In this document: positions 27,077 through 36,829 of the stretch, piece after piece
Position numbering within the stretch: the stretch's first letter is position 1
How the letters are laid out: the number at the start of each line of letters is the position of its first letter
Source: Lactiplantibacillus plajomi
Lineage (GTDB): Bacteria; Bacillota; Bacilli; Lactobacillales; Lactobacillaceae
Direction: 5' to 3'
NCBI RefSeq assembly: GCF_005405405.1
Contig: NZ_BJDZ01000009.1
Span: 41,857-105,856 of the forward strand
DNA: 64,000 nucleotides
Made by a program: the position numbers and the translations under genes
Notes under the pieces: model-generated
Told to the model about the DNA's origin: nothing
The model's input: the letters and a program-made list of their open reading frames with translations, nothing else
Database searches by the model: none

Positions 27077-30000
27077 ATGCAACTCAAATCATTAGAAATT
27101 AGCGGCTTTAAATCTTTTGCCGATAAAACCAAAATTGATTTCCAATCCGGAATGACCGGGATTGTCGGCCCCAACGGCAGTGGTAAAAGTAACATTATTG
27201 AAGCCATTCGCTGGGTATTGGGTGAGCAGGCCGTTAAAAGTTTGCGGGGGACCAAAATGACCGACGTTATCTTCGCCGGTTCGGCCCACCGAAAGCCCCT
27301 CAACATGGCCAAGGTTACAATTACCTTTGATAATAGCGACCACTTCCTGCCGTTGGATTACGCGGAAGTTAGTATTACCCGGAAACTGTTTCGTAACGGT
27401 GACAGTGACTATTTAATTAATAACCAGAGTTGCCGGTTAAAGGACATTACGAATTTGATGATCGACACCGGGCTGGGGAAGGATTCGTTTTCGGTCATTT
27501 CTCAGGGGCGTGTTGAAGCGGTCTTCAATGCAAAACCAGAGGACCGGCGCAGTATCATTGAAGACGTTGCCGGGGTCTTAAAGTATAAAAAAGATAAGCA
27601 GACGACCGAAACTAAGTTGGCGGAAACCAGTGACTACTTGGACCGGGTCAAGGACATTATTGCGGAGTTATCGCAACAAAAGGGCCCGCTGGAACAACAG
27701 GCGAGCCTAGCCCGAGATTACCAGGATCAAAAGCAACGCTACGATTTCTTCGACCGTTCGCGGTTGGTTAAAAAAGTGACGATTGCCCACGATCAGCTGG
27801 TTACGGTCAATCAAAAATTGGCAACGGCCAAGCAACTGGTTAAAGACTACCAGCAGCAAGTTGACGCCGGTGCGACTAAGTTAAGCGACTTAAAGACGCA
27901 ACAAGCCGCGCAGTTAAAGCGCAAGGACGAGTTGGCGGCGCAAACGCTGGCACTGACCAAGACGATTGAAAATGCGCAGGGACAGCAGGGCGTCGACGCA
28001 GAACGGCGGCAAAATCAACAAGCGACCCAGCAACGCCTGCAGCGCGAGCTGGATGCGGCGACCACCGCGATTACCGCGTTGGCAGACCGGCAGGCTAAGT
28101 TACAGCAGCAATTAAGTGACCAGCGCAAGCAGGTCAGTCAGTTGCAAGGCGTGGTCGATCAGCTAAAGGCGGCGACTAGTGAAGCCGGTCGGCAGCAGTT
28201 GGCAGACCGCTTAACCGCTTTACGCAACGCTTACGTGGATGAAAAGCAGGTTCAGGCGTCACTCAATAATGAAGCCAAACATTTACAAAAGCAACATCAA
28301 CAGTCGGATAATCAGACCGATGCTTTGGCCCAGCGGTTGGCGCAGGCCCAGGCCCAGCTAAAACGGGCCGCTACCGCCGTTGACGTTGCGAACCGTGACC
28401 GGACCGAACGTCAAAATGACGTTGATCGGCAACGTGAGCAACTAAATGCTAAGCGGCAACAGTATAAGCAAACCGCCGAAAAAATCGATGATCAGCAACA
28501 ACGCTGGTTTGACGCCGCCGGGCTGATGCAACGTGAACAGTCACGGCTAGAAGCCCTGCAATCGGTTCAGGAACGCTACACGAATTTTTATGCCGGCGTG
28601 CGGATGGTCCTACAACACCGCCAACAGTTCCCCGGGGTCGCGGGCGCGGTCTCGGAACTACTGACGGTGCCGGCCCAGTACGCCAAGGCCATCGAAGTTG
28701 CGTTGGGTGGTCAGCTCCAAAACGTGGTTTGTGATACTCAACAAACGGCTAAACAAGTCGTTAATTTTTTAAAGCAACACCACGCCGGCCGGGCGACCTT
28801 TTTACCGGTCGAGCGGATTCAAGCGCGCCAACTGGCAGTTAACGTTGAACGTGATTTGCAGTCACAACCGGGGGTGCTGGGAATCGCCAGTGAACTGGTG
28901 ACTGGTGCTACGAAGTTAACGGCAATTAAGCGTTACCTACTCGGAACAACTGTGGTGGTCGATACGTTGGACCACGCGTTGGCCATTTCGCGCACCCGCC
29001 GCTTCCACTGCAAGTTAGTGACCGTTGGTGGTGAAACCATCGCGGCCAGTGGGGCGATTACCGGTGGGGCGACCCGCCACGATGATAACGGGTTATTACA
29101 ACAGCAGGCCAACGCCGAAAAAATTGCGGCCAACGTGGAAAAGATGAAGGCCGAATTAGTAACTTACGAGCAGGAACTGGCCAACGCCAAGCAGGCTAAC
29201 CAGGACCTTGCCCAACAAGTTGAAGACGGGCAGCAGCGCCTGAGCGACAGTCGAACGCAGCTTAACCAGGTTGAAGTGCAGTTACAGAGCGCTAAGCAAG
29301 ACCACCAGCAGTGCCAGCGCCAGGTCAAAGCGTTGCAGTACGAACAACAACAGCGTGACCAAGCCGGCGACAGCTACGAGGAACAGGTTGGCCGTAACGA
29401 ACAGGCCAAGGCGGCTAATACCGCGAAACTTGAGCAGTACCAAACTGAAATGGCCACCGTTGAACAACAACAGGCCGATTACGAGCATTACCAGGTCGAA
29501 CAGCGTGAGCGACTGCAGGAACGGCGCGAACAACTCGTGACGTTGAAGGAACGGTGTCACCAAACGACCCAACAGTTGCAAGACTGTGACGGTCAGTTAG
29601 CGACGCAACGGCAAACGCAACGGGAGGCCCAGACGGCCCTGACGACCATTCAGGAACAGTTGGCCAGTCAACAACTGACGGTCAAGGAACGGACGACGAT
29701 CTTAACCGAGGCGCGTGAAAAGCAAGCCCAGGTCACGGCGCAACAGCAAGCTTGTGATCAGCAGTTGACAACGTTGAACGACCAGGTGGACAGCTTGACG
29801 GCCCAACAAGTCCGCACTCAGCAGTTGGCCACGGCGGCGACCGATGACTACCGGCGGCTAGAACTGAGTCAAACTAAGCTGACGGGCGAAGTCGACCACG
29901 CCACGGCTGATTTAAGTGAAAAGTACCGCCTGACCTTGGAGGCGGCCCAGGCCGACGTCAGTGAATTGACGTTACCGGCAATTGAGGAACAGTTGAAGCT

Positions 30001-30631
30001 GCTTAAACGCGGCCTGGACGAAATCGGGACGGTCAATTTAGGTGCCATTGAAGCCTTTGAACAGGTTAAGCAACGTTTTGATTTCCTAACCGCGCAAGCG
30101 AGCGACTTAGAAGCGTCGAAGGCCCACTTATTACAAACGATGGCTGGCCTCGACACGACGGTTGCGACCCGTTTTAAGGCGGCCTTTGACAAGGTTGCGA
30201 CCCAGTTTAGCCAAATTTTTGTTCAAATGTTTGGCGGTGGTAAGGCTGAATTGATTTTAACCGACCCGGAACACCTCTTGACCAGCGGGGTCGACATCAT
30301 GGCCCAGCCGCCGGGTAAGAAATTTCAGCGGTTAAGCCTGCTTTCCGGTGGGGAACGGGCGTTGACGGCCATCACGTTATTATTTGCCATCTTAGCCGTC
30401 CGGCCGGTACCGTTCAGTATTTTGGACGAAGCTGAGGCGGCGTTGGACGATGCCAACGTTGACCGCTTTAGCCAATACCTGAATGATTTTCAAACCGGTA
30501 CCCAGTTCGTGATTATTACACACCGGAAGGGCACCATGATGCACGCCGACGTGTTATACGGGGTCACGATGGAGGAATCCGGGGTGTCCAAAATGGTTTC
30601 CGTGTCCTTAGCGGATTTAAAGGATGAATAA
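27077..30631 (+). CDS. smc: Chromosome segregation protein SMC
   Basis: A condensin ATPase of 1184 residues, the usual length. It has N-terminal Walker A GPNGSGKSN (about 32-40), a first coiled coil (about 170-500, very rich in Gln, Ala and Leu), a hinge (about 510-660) and a second coiled coil (about 665-1000). The C-terminal signature LLSGGERALTAITLLFA and Walker B SILDEAEAALDDAN follow. Start ATG 27077 follows AGGAAG; the upstream TTG 27068 is less likely. It lies between rnc and ftsY, as in most Firmicutes. Confidence 0.96.
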   Translation: MQLKSLEISGFKSFADKTKIDFQSGMTGIVGPNGSGKSNIIEAIRWVLGEQAVKSLRGTKMTDVIFAGSAHRKPLNMAKVTITFDNSDHFLPLDYAEVSITRKLFRNGDSDYLINNQSCRLKDITNLMIDTGLGKDSFSVISQGRVEAVFNAKPEDRRSIIEDVAGVLKYKKDKQTTETKLAETSDYLDRVKDIIAELSQQKGPLEQQASLARDYQDQKQRYDFFDRSRLVKKVTIAHDQLVTVNQKLATAKQLVKDYQQQVDAGATKLSDLKTQQAAQLKRKDELAAQTLALTKTIENAQGQQGVDAERRQNQQATQQRLQRELDAATTAITALADRQAKLQQQLSDQRKQVSQLQGVVDQLKAATSEAGRQQLADRLTALRNAYVDEKQVQASLNNEAKHLQKQHQQSDNQTDALAQRLAQAQAQLKRAATAVDVANRDRTERQNDVDRQREQLNAKRQQYKQTAEKIDDQQQRWFDAAGLMQREQSRLEALQSVQERYTNFYAGVRMVLQHRQQFPGVAGAVSELLTVPAQYAKAIEVALGGQLQNVVCDTQQTAKQVVNFLKQHHAGRATFLPVERIQARQLAVNVERDLQSQPGVLGIASELVTGATKLTAIKRYLLGTTVVVDTLDHALAISRTRRFHCKLVTVGGETIAASGAITGGATRHDDNGLLQQQANAEKIAANVEKMKAELVTYEQELANAKQANQDLAQQVEDGQQRLSDSRTQLNQVEVQLQSAKQDHQQCQRQVKALQYEQQQRDQAGDSYEEQVGRNEQAKAANTAKLEQYQTEMATVEQQQADYEHYQVEQRERLQERREQLVTLKERCHQTTQQLQDCDGQLATQRQTQREAQTALTTIQEQLASQQLTVKERTTILTEAREKQAQVTAQQQACDQQLTTLNDQVDSLTAQQVRTQQLATAATDDYRRLELSQTKLTGEVDHATADLSEKYRLTLEAAQADVSELTLPAIEEQLKLLKRGLDEIGTVNLGAIEAFEQVKQRFDFLTAQASDLEASKAHLLQTMAGLDTTVATRFKAAFDKVATQFSQIFVQMFGGGKAELILTDPEHLLTSGVDIMAQPPGKKFQRLSLLSGGERALTAITLLFAILAVRPVPFSILDEAEAALDDANVDRFSQYLNDFQTGTQFVIITHRKGTMMHADVLYGVTMEESGVSKMVSVSLADLKDE

Positions 30632-30659
30632 TGAAGTTAATTGAGAAGGAGTGTGTTCA

Positions 30660-32150
30660 ATGGGACTATTTAGTCGCCTAAAAAAAGCGTTTAGTTTACC
30701 AGAATCACAGGAACAACCAGCGCAGTCGACGGCTAGTCAGGTTGAGGAAAGTACGGCGAGTGCCGCGCCGCGCAGTGCGGCTGAATCGACGCCAGCTACC
30801 CCGGCTTCTTCAGCAGCAACCGTACCGGCAAGTGCCGAAACGGTCGTAACCAGTGCGACTAGTACGGCTCCCGTGTCAGCCGAGGCGCAAGTAACCAGCG
30901 CGGCATCGACGGCACCGGAATCAACGATGACTGCCAGTCAGGCGGTAGCAGCGTCGTTAGCGGCCTTAAGTGCGACGACGGTAGCGGCAGAATCAGCCAC
31001 TACCGCTCCCGATTCGACGGAAGTCGTAGAATCAGTAGCCACATCGACTGCCACCGAAGAAGTGGAAGCAAGCGCATCAAGTGAAACCGGGGCCGTGACG
31101 AGTGCCGCCTTGGAAACAACGGAAGTTGAAAGTGAAACTCGTTCGGTGTCACCGGAACCGGAACCGGCGCCGGTAGCGCCAGCGTCAGAAGCCCCCGAAC
31201 CGGCGGCTGAACCGACCGAAGCTGAGCGTTACGACGAAGGTTTGAAGAAATCACGGAAAACCTTTGGTGACCGGATCAACGCCTTTTTGGCGAATTTCCG
31301 CCACGTTGATGAGAGTTTCTTCGACGAACTGGAAGATACGCTGATCGAATCCGACGTGGGTTACGAGACCGCGATGCGGATCAGTGACGAGCTCCGCGAC
31401 GAAGTTAAGTTGCAAAACGCCAAGTCGAAGAAAGAAATTTCCAGTGTAATCGTTGAAAAGCTGGTCGATATGTACGGTGAAGCTGGCGAAGGCGAAGATA
31501 ATTCGATTCACTTAGCTGAAAATGGTCCGACCGTAATTCTATTTGTCGGGGTTAACGGTGCCGGAAAGACGACGACCATCGGTAAAATGGCGAACATGTA
31601 TAAGCAACAGGGTAAGAAAGTCTTGTTAGCGGCTTGTGATACCTTTAGAGCCGGCGCCATCCAACAACTGCAAGTTTGGGGCCAACGTGACGGTGTGGAC
31701 GTCGTTGCCGGTCGTGAGAAGAGTGACCCGGCGGCGGTCTGTTTCGACGCCGTTAAGAAGGCTAAGGCGGAAGATTACGACATCTTATTCGTAGATACCG
31801 CCGGCCGACTACAAAATAAGGTCAACTTGATGAACGAGTTGGAAAAAATCAAACGGGTGATCACCCGTGAAATTCCGGCCGCGCCGCAGGAAGTGCTGTT
31901 GGTACTAGACGCCACGACTGGTCAAAACGCCTTGAACCAGGCCAAGATCTTTAAGCAATCCACTGACGTGACCGGCATCGTGCTGACCAAGCTCGACGGG
32001 ACCGCCCGTGGGGGGATCGTGCTGGCCATTCGCAACGAACTCCACCTTGCCGTGAAGTACGTGGGTCTGGGTGAAAAAGTGACCGATTTGCGTCCGTTCA
32101 ACGCCAACGACTTTGTTTACGGACTCTTTAAAGACGTGATTACGGCTTAA
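30660..32150 (+). CDS. ftsY: Signal recognition particle receptor FtsY with long low-complexity N-terminus
   Basis: Docks ribosome-SRP complexes at the membrane. A 496-residue protein. The first ~20 residues form an amphipathic start (GLFSRLKKAFSLPE). A stretch of about 165 residues made almost only of Ala, Ser, Thr, Val, Glu and Pro follows, much longer than in Bacillus FtsY. The NG domain then has GVNGAGKTTT (about 298), DTAGRLQ (about 380) and TKLDGTARGG (about 440). Start ATG 30660 has GAAGGAG upstream. A terminator follows. Confidence 0.95.
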   Translation: MGLFSRLKKAFSLPESQEQPAQSTASQVEESTASAAPRSAAESTPATPASSAATVPASAETVVTSATSTAPVSAEAQVTSAASTAPESTMTASQAVAASLAALSATTVAAESATTAPDSTEVVESVATSTATEEVEASASSETGAVTSAALETTEVESETRSVSPEPEPAPVAPASEAPEPAAEPTEAERYDEGLKKSRKTFGDRINAFLANFRHVDESFFDELEDTLIESDVGYETAMRISDELRDEVKLQNAKSKKEISSVIVEKLVDMYGEAGEGEDNSIHLAENGPTVILFVGVNGAGKTTTIGKMANMYKQQGKKVLLAACDTFRAGAIQQLQVWGQRDGVDVVAGREKSDPAAVCFDAVKKAKAEDYDILFVDTAGRLQNKVNLMNELEKIKRVITREIPAAPQEVLLVLDATTGQNALNQAKIFKQSTDVTGIVLTKLDGTARGGIVLAIRNELHLAVKYVGLGEKVTDLRPFNANDFVYGLFKDVITA

Positions 32151-32167
32151 GCCAATTAAGCTGATTT

Positions 32168-32212
32168 TAAACGGTTGAATGCTAGTAGCTACTGGCGTTC
32201 AACCGTTTTTAA
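32168..32212 (+). terminator. Terminator after ftsY
   Basis: AAACGGTTGAATGC pairs with GTTCAACCGTTT, followed by T residues. The 32213-32307 stretch downstream has GGTAAA/TTTACC and CCGGT/ACCGG repeats but no gene. Confidence 0.8.
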
Positions 32213-32307
32213 TACCGGCGCAAAAGGTAAATTTTCTGGTCGCGGGTGCCCGGTGAGACTTACCGGTCAGTTTACCCCGGTTTTTACGCTAAAAAGCGCG
32301 CTCGGAG

Positions 32308-32336
32308 TTGACGAATCACGCTAAAATCGGTAATCT
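32308..32336 (+). promoter_or_regulatory. Promoter of ylxM-ffh
   Basis: -35 TTGACG (32308-32313), 17-bp spacer, -10 TAATCT (32331-32336), 45 bp before the ylxM start. Confidence 0.6.
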
Positions 32337-32380
32337 TAACTAGTATGTAGTCTGCGAATAAACGCGTGAGGAGTCAGCGC

Positions 32381-32728
32381 ATGGAAATTGAGAAAAATTT
32401 TCGGATCAACTCGCTGTTTGAGTTTTACGAACCGTTACTAACGAATAAGCAAAAGGAATATATTCAGCTCTATTACGCCGATGACTATTCTTTGGGTGAG
32501 ATTGCCGCCGAGTTCTCCGTTTCCCGGCAGGCGGTGTATGACAATATCAAGCGGACCGAAAAAATTTTAGAAGGCTACGAATCCAAGTTGCGGCTTTACC
32601 AGGACTTCATTGAACGAAACCGGCAAGTGGACGCAATTTCGGACTATATCAAGGCGCATTACCACGGTGATGCAACGTTAATTAAAATGATTCAACAACT
32701 AGTCGGTCTTGAAGCCGACTCAGAATAA
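32381..32728 (+). CDS. ylxM: YlxM-family SRP-associated helix-turn-helix protein
   Basis: A 115-residue protein of the UPF0122/YlxM family, which in streptococci stimulates SRP GTPase activity. It has [28 protein letters not shown] followed by the helix-turn-helix [19 protein letters not shown] (about 45-63), resembling sigma-factor region 4. Start ATG 32381 follows TGAGGAG; an earlier GTG at 32366 lies before the ribosome binding site. It sits 21 bp before ffh, its conserved partner. Confidence 0.93.
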   Translation: MEIEKNFRINSLFEFYEPLLTNKQKEYIQLYYADDYSLGEIAAEFSVSRQAVYDNIKRTEKILEGYESKLRLYQDFIERNRQVDAISDYIKAHYHGDATLIKMIQQLVGLEADSE

Positions 32729-32749
32729 GATAAAGGTTAGGTGACACTG

Positions 32750-34198
32750 ATGGCATTTGAAGGCCTAACAGAACGTTTACAAAAGGCAATGACCAATTTA
32801 CGGCGTAAGGGGAAAGTCTCGGAAAGCGACTTACGCCAAACGATGCGGGAAATCCGCTTAGCACTTTTAGAAGCCGACGTTAACTTTACGGTCGTTAAGG
32901 ATTTCGTTAAGACGGTCCGCGACCGCGCGCTCGGTGCTAAGGTGCTCGAAGGATTGAACCCCGCGCAACAAATCGTCAAAATCGTTGATGAAGAGTTAAC
33001 CAAGACGATGGGTGAAACGGCGGTGCCGTTAAATAAATCACCAAAGATTCCGACCGTTATTATGATGGCCGGGCTACAAGGGGCCGGGAAAACGACGACG
33101 GTCGGTAAGCTGGCACTGAAACTAAAAAACGAAGCTAACGCGCGGCCGTTAATGATTGCGGCCGACGTTTACCGGCCCGCTGCGATCGAACAATTGCAAC
33201 AGGTTGGTCGTCAAATCGACGTACCGGTTTTTGAACTGGGAACCGACGTTGATCCGGTCGAAATCGTTCGCCAAGGGATGGCCCAAGCGAAGGAAAATCA
33301 TAACGATTACGTCTTCATCGATACCGCCGGGCGGTTGCAGATTGACGAACAGTTGATGGACGAACTGGCCAACATTAAGGCCGTGGCCGAACCGGACGAA
33401 ATTTTACTGGTCATTGATGCGATGACCGGTCAAAACGCCGTTAACACCGCCGAAGGGTTCGATACGAAGCTCGACGTTACCGGGGTCATCCTGACGAAGC
33501 TGGATGGCGATACCCGTGGTGGGGCCGCACTTTCAATTCGGGCCGTGACTGGCAAACCGATCAAGTTCGTTGGTCAGGGTGAAAAGATGACCGACTTGGA
33601 CGTCTTCCATCCGGACCGGATGGCGGACCGGATTCTTGGCATGGGTGACATGCTGACACTGATTGAAAAGGCGCAGCAACAATACGATGAAAAGCAAGCC
33701 GAAGAAATGAACCTGAAGATTCAGGAAAACACCTTTGACTTTAACGACTTCATCGATCAGTTGGACCAAGTTGATAAGATGGGGAACATGGAAGACATTA
33801 TGAAGATGATCCCCGGGTTAGCCAATAACCCGGCGATGAAGAACTTCAACATGGACCCGAAGGACATTGCCCACGTCCGGGCAATCGTTTATTCGATGAC
33901 CAAGCAGGAAAAGGCTGATCCGGATATTTTGAACCCGTCGCGACGGCGGCGGATCGCTGCCGGTTCCGGACGACCGATTCACGAAGTTAACCGGATGATC
34001 AAGCAATTCAACCAGACTAAGAAAATGATGAACCAGATGTCCAAGGGGAACTTTTCTGGAATGGAAGGCCTGATGGGCGGCAACGGCGGCGGTTTCGGTG
34101 GCAAGATGCAACAAATGGCCATGAAACGGATGGTTCGCCAAACTAAGAAAAAGAAACAAAAGCGCTTAGCAAAGGCCATGCGCCGGCGCAAACGTTAA
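32750..34198 (+). CDS. ffh: Signal recognition particle protein Ffh
   Basis: A 482-residue SRP GTPase that binds signal sequences with 4.5S RNA. It has an N domain (about 1-85), then the G domain with GLQGAGKTTT (about 105-114), DTAGRLQ (about 188) and TKLDGDTRGGAALS (about 245). The C-terminal Met-rich M domain (about 300-450) includes SRRRRIAAGSG, the SRP RNA contact. A Gly- and Lys/Arg-rich tail ends the protein. Start ATG 32750 follows AAAGGTTAGGTG. Confidence 0.96.
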   Translation: MAFEGLTERLQKAMTNLRRKGKVSESDLRQTMREIRLALLEADVNFTVVKDFVKTVRDRALGAKVLEGLNPAQQIVKIVDEELTKTMGETAVPLNKSPKIPTVIMMAGLQGAGKTTTVGKLALKLKNEANARPLMIAADVYRPAAIEQLQQVGRQIDVPVFELGTDVDPVEIVRQGMAQAKENHNDYVFIDTAGRLQIDEQLMDELANIKAVAEPDEILLVIDAMTGQNAVNTAEGFDTKLDVTGVILTKLDGDTRGGAALSIRAVTGKPIKFVGQGEKMTDLDVFHPDRMADRILGMGDMLTLIEKAQQQYDEKQAEEMNLKIQENTFDFNDFIDQLDQVDKMGNMEDIMKMIPGLANNPAMKNFNMDPKDIAHVRAIVYSMTKQEKADPDILNPSRRRRIAAGSGRPIHEVNRMIKQFNQTKKMMNQMSKGNFSGMEGLMGGNGGGFGGKMQQMAMKRMVRQTKKKKQKRLAKAMRRRKR

Positions 34199-34234
34199 TT
34201 AACTAGAAAAAATTAACCTGTCAAGAAAAAATCC

Positions 34235-34263
34235 TTTACAAGCTATTGAATAACTGGTATATT
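34235..34263 (+). promoter_or_regulatory. Promoter of rpsP
   Basis: -35 TTTACA (34235-34240), 17-bp spacer, -10 TATATT (34258-34263), 32 bp before the rpsP start. Confidence 0.7.
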
Positions 34264-34295
34264 ATTACCTGTTAAAGAATTCGGGAGGTGTTTAA

Positions 34296-34568
34296 ATGTC
34301 AGTCAAGATTCGTCTAAAGCGGATGGGTTCAAAGAAAAATCCATTTTACCGGATTGTCGTCGCAGACTCACGTTCACCACGTGATGGTCGTTTTATCGCC
34401 CAAGTCGGCACATACAACCCACTTACTCAACCAGCCCAAGTTAAACTTGAAGAGGAAGATATCCTCGGTTGGTTAAACAATGGTGCTCAACCTTCAGATA
34501 CGGTTAAGAATATCTTATCCAAGGCCGGTATCATGAAGAAGTACCACGAAGCTAAGTTCACTAAATAA
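34296..34568 (+). CDS. rpsP: 30S ribosomal protein S16
   Basis: A 90-residue S16. It begins [25 protein letters not shown], the family signature. Ribosome binding site GGGAGGTG precedes ATG 34296. It heads the rpsP-khpA-rimM-trmD run conserved across Firmicutes. Confidence 0.97.
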   Translation: MSVKIRLKRMGSKKNPFYRIVVADSRSPRDGRFIAQVGTYNPLTQPAQVKLEEEDILGWLNNGAQPSDTVKNILSKAGIMKKYHEAKFTK

Positions 34569-34585
34569 TAAAGCGGTAATAGATC

Positions 34586-34843
34586 ATGGCAGATATTAAA
34601 GCTTTAATCACCACGGTCGTGACCCCGTTAGTCCAACATCCTGACGATATTGCAGTTGATTTCAAGGAGACCCAACGGTACCTTGAATATAACTTAACGG
34701 TTAATCCGGAAGATATCGGTCGCGTGATTGGTCGGCAGGGTAAGGTCGCTTCGGCGATTCGAACGATCGTGTATAGTGTCCGAGTTTCAGGACCTAAACG
34801 CGTCCGGCTTACGATCGAAGACGGACAGAAAAAAAACTCTTGA
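34586..34843 (+). CDS. khpA: KH-domain RNA-binding protein KhpA
   Basis: An 85-residue single KH-domain protein. The RNA-binding loop is IGRVIGRQGKVASAIRTIV, with GRQG as the GxxG motif (about 52-55). KhpA pairs with KhpB/Jag and affects cell elongation and sRNA action in streptococci and lactobacilli. It lies 17 bp after rpsP. A weak hairpin (CTCTT/AAGAG, then T residues) around 34830-34877 may attenuate transcription before rimM. Confidence 0.93.
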   Translation: MADIKALITTVVTPLVQHPDDIAVDFKETQRYLEYNLTVNPEDIGRVIGRQGKVASAIRTIVYSVRVSGPKRVRLTIEDGQKKNS

Positions 34844-34919
34844 GCGAAGCAGGAATGTTTTGTTTAAGAGCTTTTTTATTAGCACAAAACGTTAGCATGA
34901 TTTTTACAGGAGGCAAGCA

Positions 34920-35444
34920 ATGGAATATTACCGGATTGGCACGCTCGTTAACACACATGGTATCCGTGGAGAAGTTAAGGTTGTGGTCATCACTGATTTT
35001 CCGGAACAACGGTTCAAAGTTGGTCAGTCGGTGACCCTGTTCAAGGACCCGACGACCAATACGAACGGCGTTCCGCTCGTTATCAGTAAAGCGCGCCAAC
35101 AAAAGGGGCTCTTTTTCCTGACATTTAAAGGGCTCGATAACATTAACGACGTGGAGCAGTATAAGGGCTGGACGATTAAAATCGCCGAGGACGCGCTGCA
35201 CGCCTTACCAGCGGGCGAATATTACTACTACCAAATCATCGGCTTAAAGGTCGTGACGGTCGATGGGCAGGAATTAGGGACCATCAAGGAGATCCTGTCA
35301 CCGGGTGCCAACGATGTTTGGGTCGTCCAACGCGGGCTCGGTCAAAGCGACGTGTTACTACCTAAGATTCCGCAGGTGATCAAGCAAGTTGATCTGGAAG
35401 CCGGCGTTGTGACGGTTGAACTGATGGAAGGGTTGATTGATTAA
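34920..35444 (+). CDS. rimM: Ribosome maturation factor RimM
   Basis: A 174-residue protein needed for processing the 16S 3' domain. The N-terminal RimM domain begins [19 protein letters not shown]. The C-terminal PRC barrel includes [22 protein letters not shown] and ends in E-L-M-E-G-L. Ribosome binding site AGGAGG precedes ATG 34920. It overlaps trmD by TAATG. Confidence 0.95.
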   Translation: MEYYRIGTLVNTHGIRGEVKVVVITDFPEQRFKVGQSVTLFKDPTTNTNGVPLVISKARQQKGLFFLTFKGLDNINDVEQYKGWTIKIAEDALHALPAGEYYYYQIIGLKVVTVDGQELGTIKEILSPGANDVWVVQRGLGQSDVLLPKIPQVIKQVDLEAGVVTVELMEGLID

Positions 35445-36190
35445 TGCAAATTGACATTTTAAGCCTCTTTCCAGAAATGTTTACCGGTCCGTTACACACT
35501 TCGATGATTGGCAACGCCGTTGAAAATGGCAAAATTAACGTGGACGTGACTAATTTCCGTGATTTTACGACCGATAAGCATAACCACGTTGATGATTACC
35601 CTTACGGTGGTGGGGCGGGGATGCTCCTGCAACCCCAACCGATTTTCGACGCCTTAGCGGCCGTTCAGGACAAGCACCCCGAGCCGGGGCGGGTCATCTT
35701 GTTAGACCCAGCGGGCGTGCAGTTTGACCAGCACGTGGCCGAGGACTTTGCTAAGGAAGACCACCTGACCTTTATTTGTGGGCATTACGAGGGCTATGAC
35801 GAGCGGATTCGCTCACTTGTGACGGACGAAGTCTCACTGGGCGACTACGTGTTAACCGGCGGCGAACTCGGCGCGATGGTGATGATCGATGCCACCGTGC
35901 GGTTGATTCCCGGAGTACTCGGGAACGCCGAATCGGCCCCCGGCGATTCGTTTTCCAGTGGCCTATTGGAATACCCACAATACACCCGCCCAGCCGATTT
36001 TCGCGGGATGAAGGTACCGGACGTGCTTCTCAGCGGCGACCACGGAAAGGTCGATGACTGGCGCTTAGAACAGGCCTTGAAGCGCACTTATGACCGGCGC
36101 CCCGACCTATTAAAGGGGTTAGAACTTTCGGGGAAGGCCCGCCAAATGTTGGCGGATATTAAGGCTGACCAGCAGGGTTACCCGCAATAA
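35444..36190 (+). CDS. trmD: tRNA (guanine-37-N1)-methyltransferase
   Basis: Methylates G37 of tRNAs to keep reading frame. A 248-residue SPOUT enzyme with a deep trefoil knot: [11 protein letters not shown] at the start, [27 protein letters not shown] and [15 protein letters not shown], the SAM-binding knot loop (about 131-145). It is coupled to rimM. The rplS promoter and leader follow 23 bp later. Confidence 0.96.
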   Translation: MQIDILSLFPEMFTGPLHTSMIGNAVENGKINVDVTNFRDFTTDKHNHVDDYPYGGGAGMLLQPQPIFDALAAVQDKHPEPGRVILLDPAGVQFDQHVAEDFAKEDHLTFICGHYEGYDERIRSLVTDEVSLGDYVLTGGELGAMVMIDATVRLIPGVLGNAESAPGDSFSSGLLEYPQYTRPADFRGMKVPDVLLSGDHGKVDDWRLEQALKRTYDRRPDLLKGLELSGKARQMLADIKADQQGYPQ

Positions 36191-36212
36191 TCGAGTTAAA
36201 ATTAAAAAAAGC

Positions 36213-36242
36213 TTGCATCCGTTGTAAGTGATATGTTACTCT
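36213..36242 (+). promoter_or_regulatory. Promoter of rplS
   Basis: -35 TTGCAT (36213-36218), 18-bp spacer, -10 TACTCT (36237-36242). It lies just after trmD, so rplS can be expressed independently. Confidence 0.6.
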
Positions 36243-36310
36243 ATTCATTGGCTATTGTGCCCATTAACGATGTTCCGCTGGCCAGGTTGTCACGAATGTC
36301 GGCGAAAGGA
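36243..36310 (+). promoter_or_regulatory. Structured rplS leader, probable ribosomal protein L19 leader RNA
   Basis: The untranslated leader contains GGCTA (36250-36254) able to pair with TGGCC (36279-36283), and the sequence GTTCCGCTGGCC. It ends at the GAAAGGAAG ribosome binding site. Firmicute rplS genes are known to carry an autoregulatory L19 leader in this position. I recognise position and general form, not a verified covariance match. Confidence 0.5.
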
Positions 36311-36321
36311 AGAAACAAATT

Positions 36322-36678
36322 ATGCGTCAAAACAAATTGATCGAAAAGATCACTAACGACCAACTCCGTACGGACATCCCTGATTTCCGTGCCGGTGATA
36401 CGGTCCGCGTTCATGCTCGCGTTGTCGAAGGTACTCGCGAACGGATCCAATTATTCGAAGGTGTCGTAATCAAGCGTCACGGTTCAGGTATCAGCGAAAC
36501 CTATACTGTTCGTAAGATCAGTAACGGTGTCGGTGTTGAACGGACTTTCCCATTACACACACCTCGGGTTGCTGCCATTGACGTTGTTCGTCAAGGTCGG
36601 GTTCGTCGTGCCAAGCTTTACTACTTACGTAACTTACATGGTAAGGCTGCTCGTATCCCAGAACGTCGGCGTGGCTAA
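36322..36678 (+). CDS. rplS: 50S ribosomal protein L19
   Basis: A 118-residue L19 with the family segments [37 protein letters not shown] and [29 protein letters not shown]. Codon choice (CGT, GGT, ATC) is that of a highly expressed gene. Start ATG 36322 has AAAGGAAG upstream. A strong terminator follows. Confidence 0.97.
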   Translation: MRQNKLIEKITNDQLRTDIPDFRAGDTVRVHARVVEGTRERIQLFEGVVIKRHGSGISETYTVRKISNGVGVERTFPLHTPRVAAIDVVRQGRVRRAKLYYLRNLHGKAARIPERRRG

Positions 36679-36715
36679 ATCACAACGATTATGGCTTAAG
36701 TGTTCAGCTTGAGCG

Positions 36716-36750
36716 AAAACGGCCAACCAATTTTGGTTGGCCGTTTTTTT
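36716..36750 (+). terminator. Strong terminator after rplS
   Basis: AAAACGGCCAACCA, TTT, TGGTTGGCCGTTTTTTT: a near-perfect stem with a long T-run. It marks the end of the conserved ribosomal block and the start of accessory DNA. Confidence 0.88.
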
Positions 36751-36773
36751 GCGTTGGACGGACACCGTTAAAA

Positions 36774-36810
36774 TTGCTTATTTTCAGTTTTTGTATTACT
36801 ATGTATTACA
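36774..36810 (+). promoter_or_regulatory. Promoter and likely operator of the toxin-antitoxin pair
   Basis: -35 TTGCTT (36774-36779), 17-bp spacer, -10 TACTAT (36797-36802). Two copies of the 7-bp palindrome GTATTAC lie at 36793-36799 and 36803-36809, ten bp apart and covering the -10. Such face-repeated half-sites are typical of RelB-type autoregulation. Confidence 0.55.
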
Positions 36811-36829
36811 AAACCATGGGGGTGATTCG

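Noticed and set aside
34840..35034. Forward 64-codon frame between khpA and rimM
   Set aside because: Starts at the khpA end without a ribosome binding site and overlaps the rimM start in another frame; the region looks like a weak attenuator.
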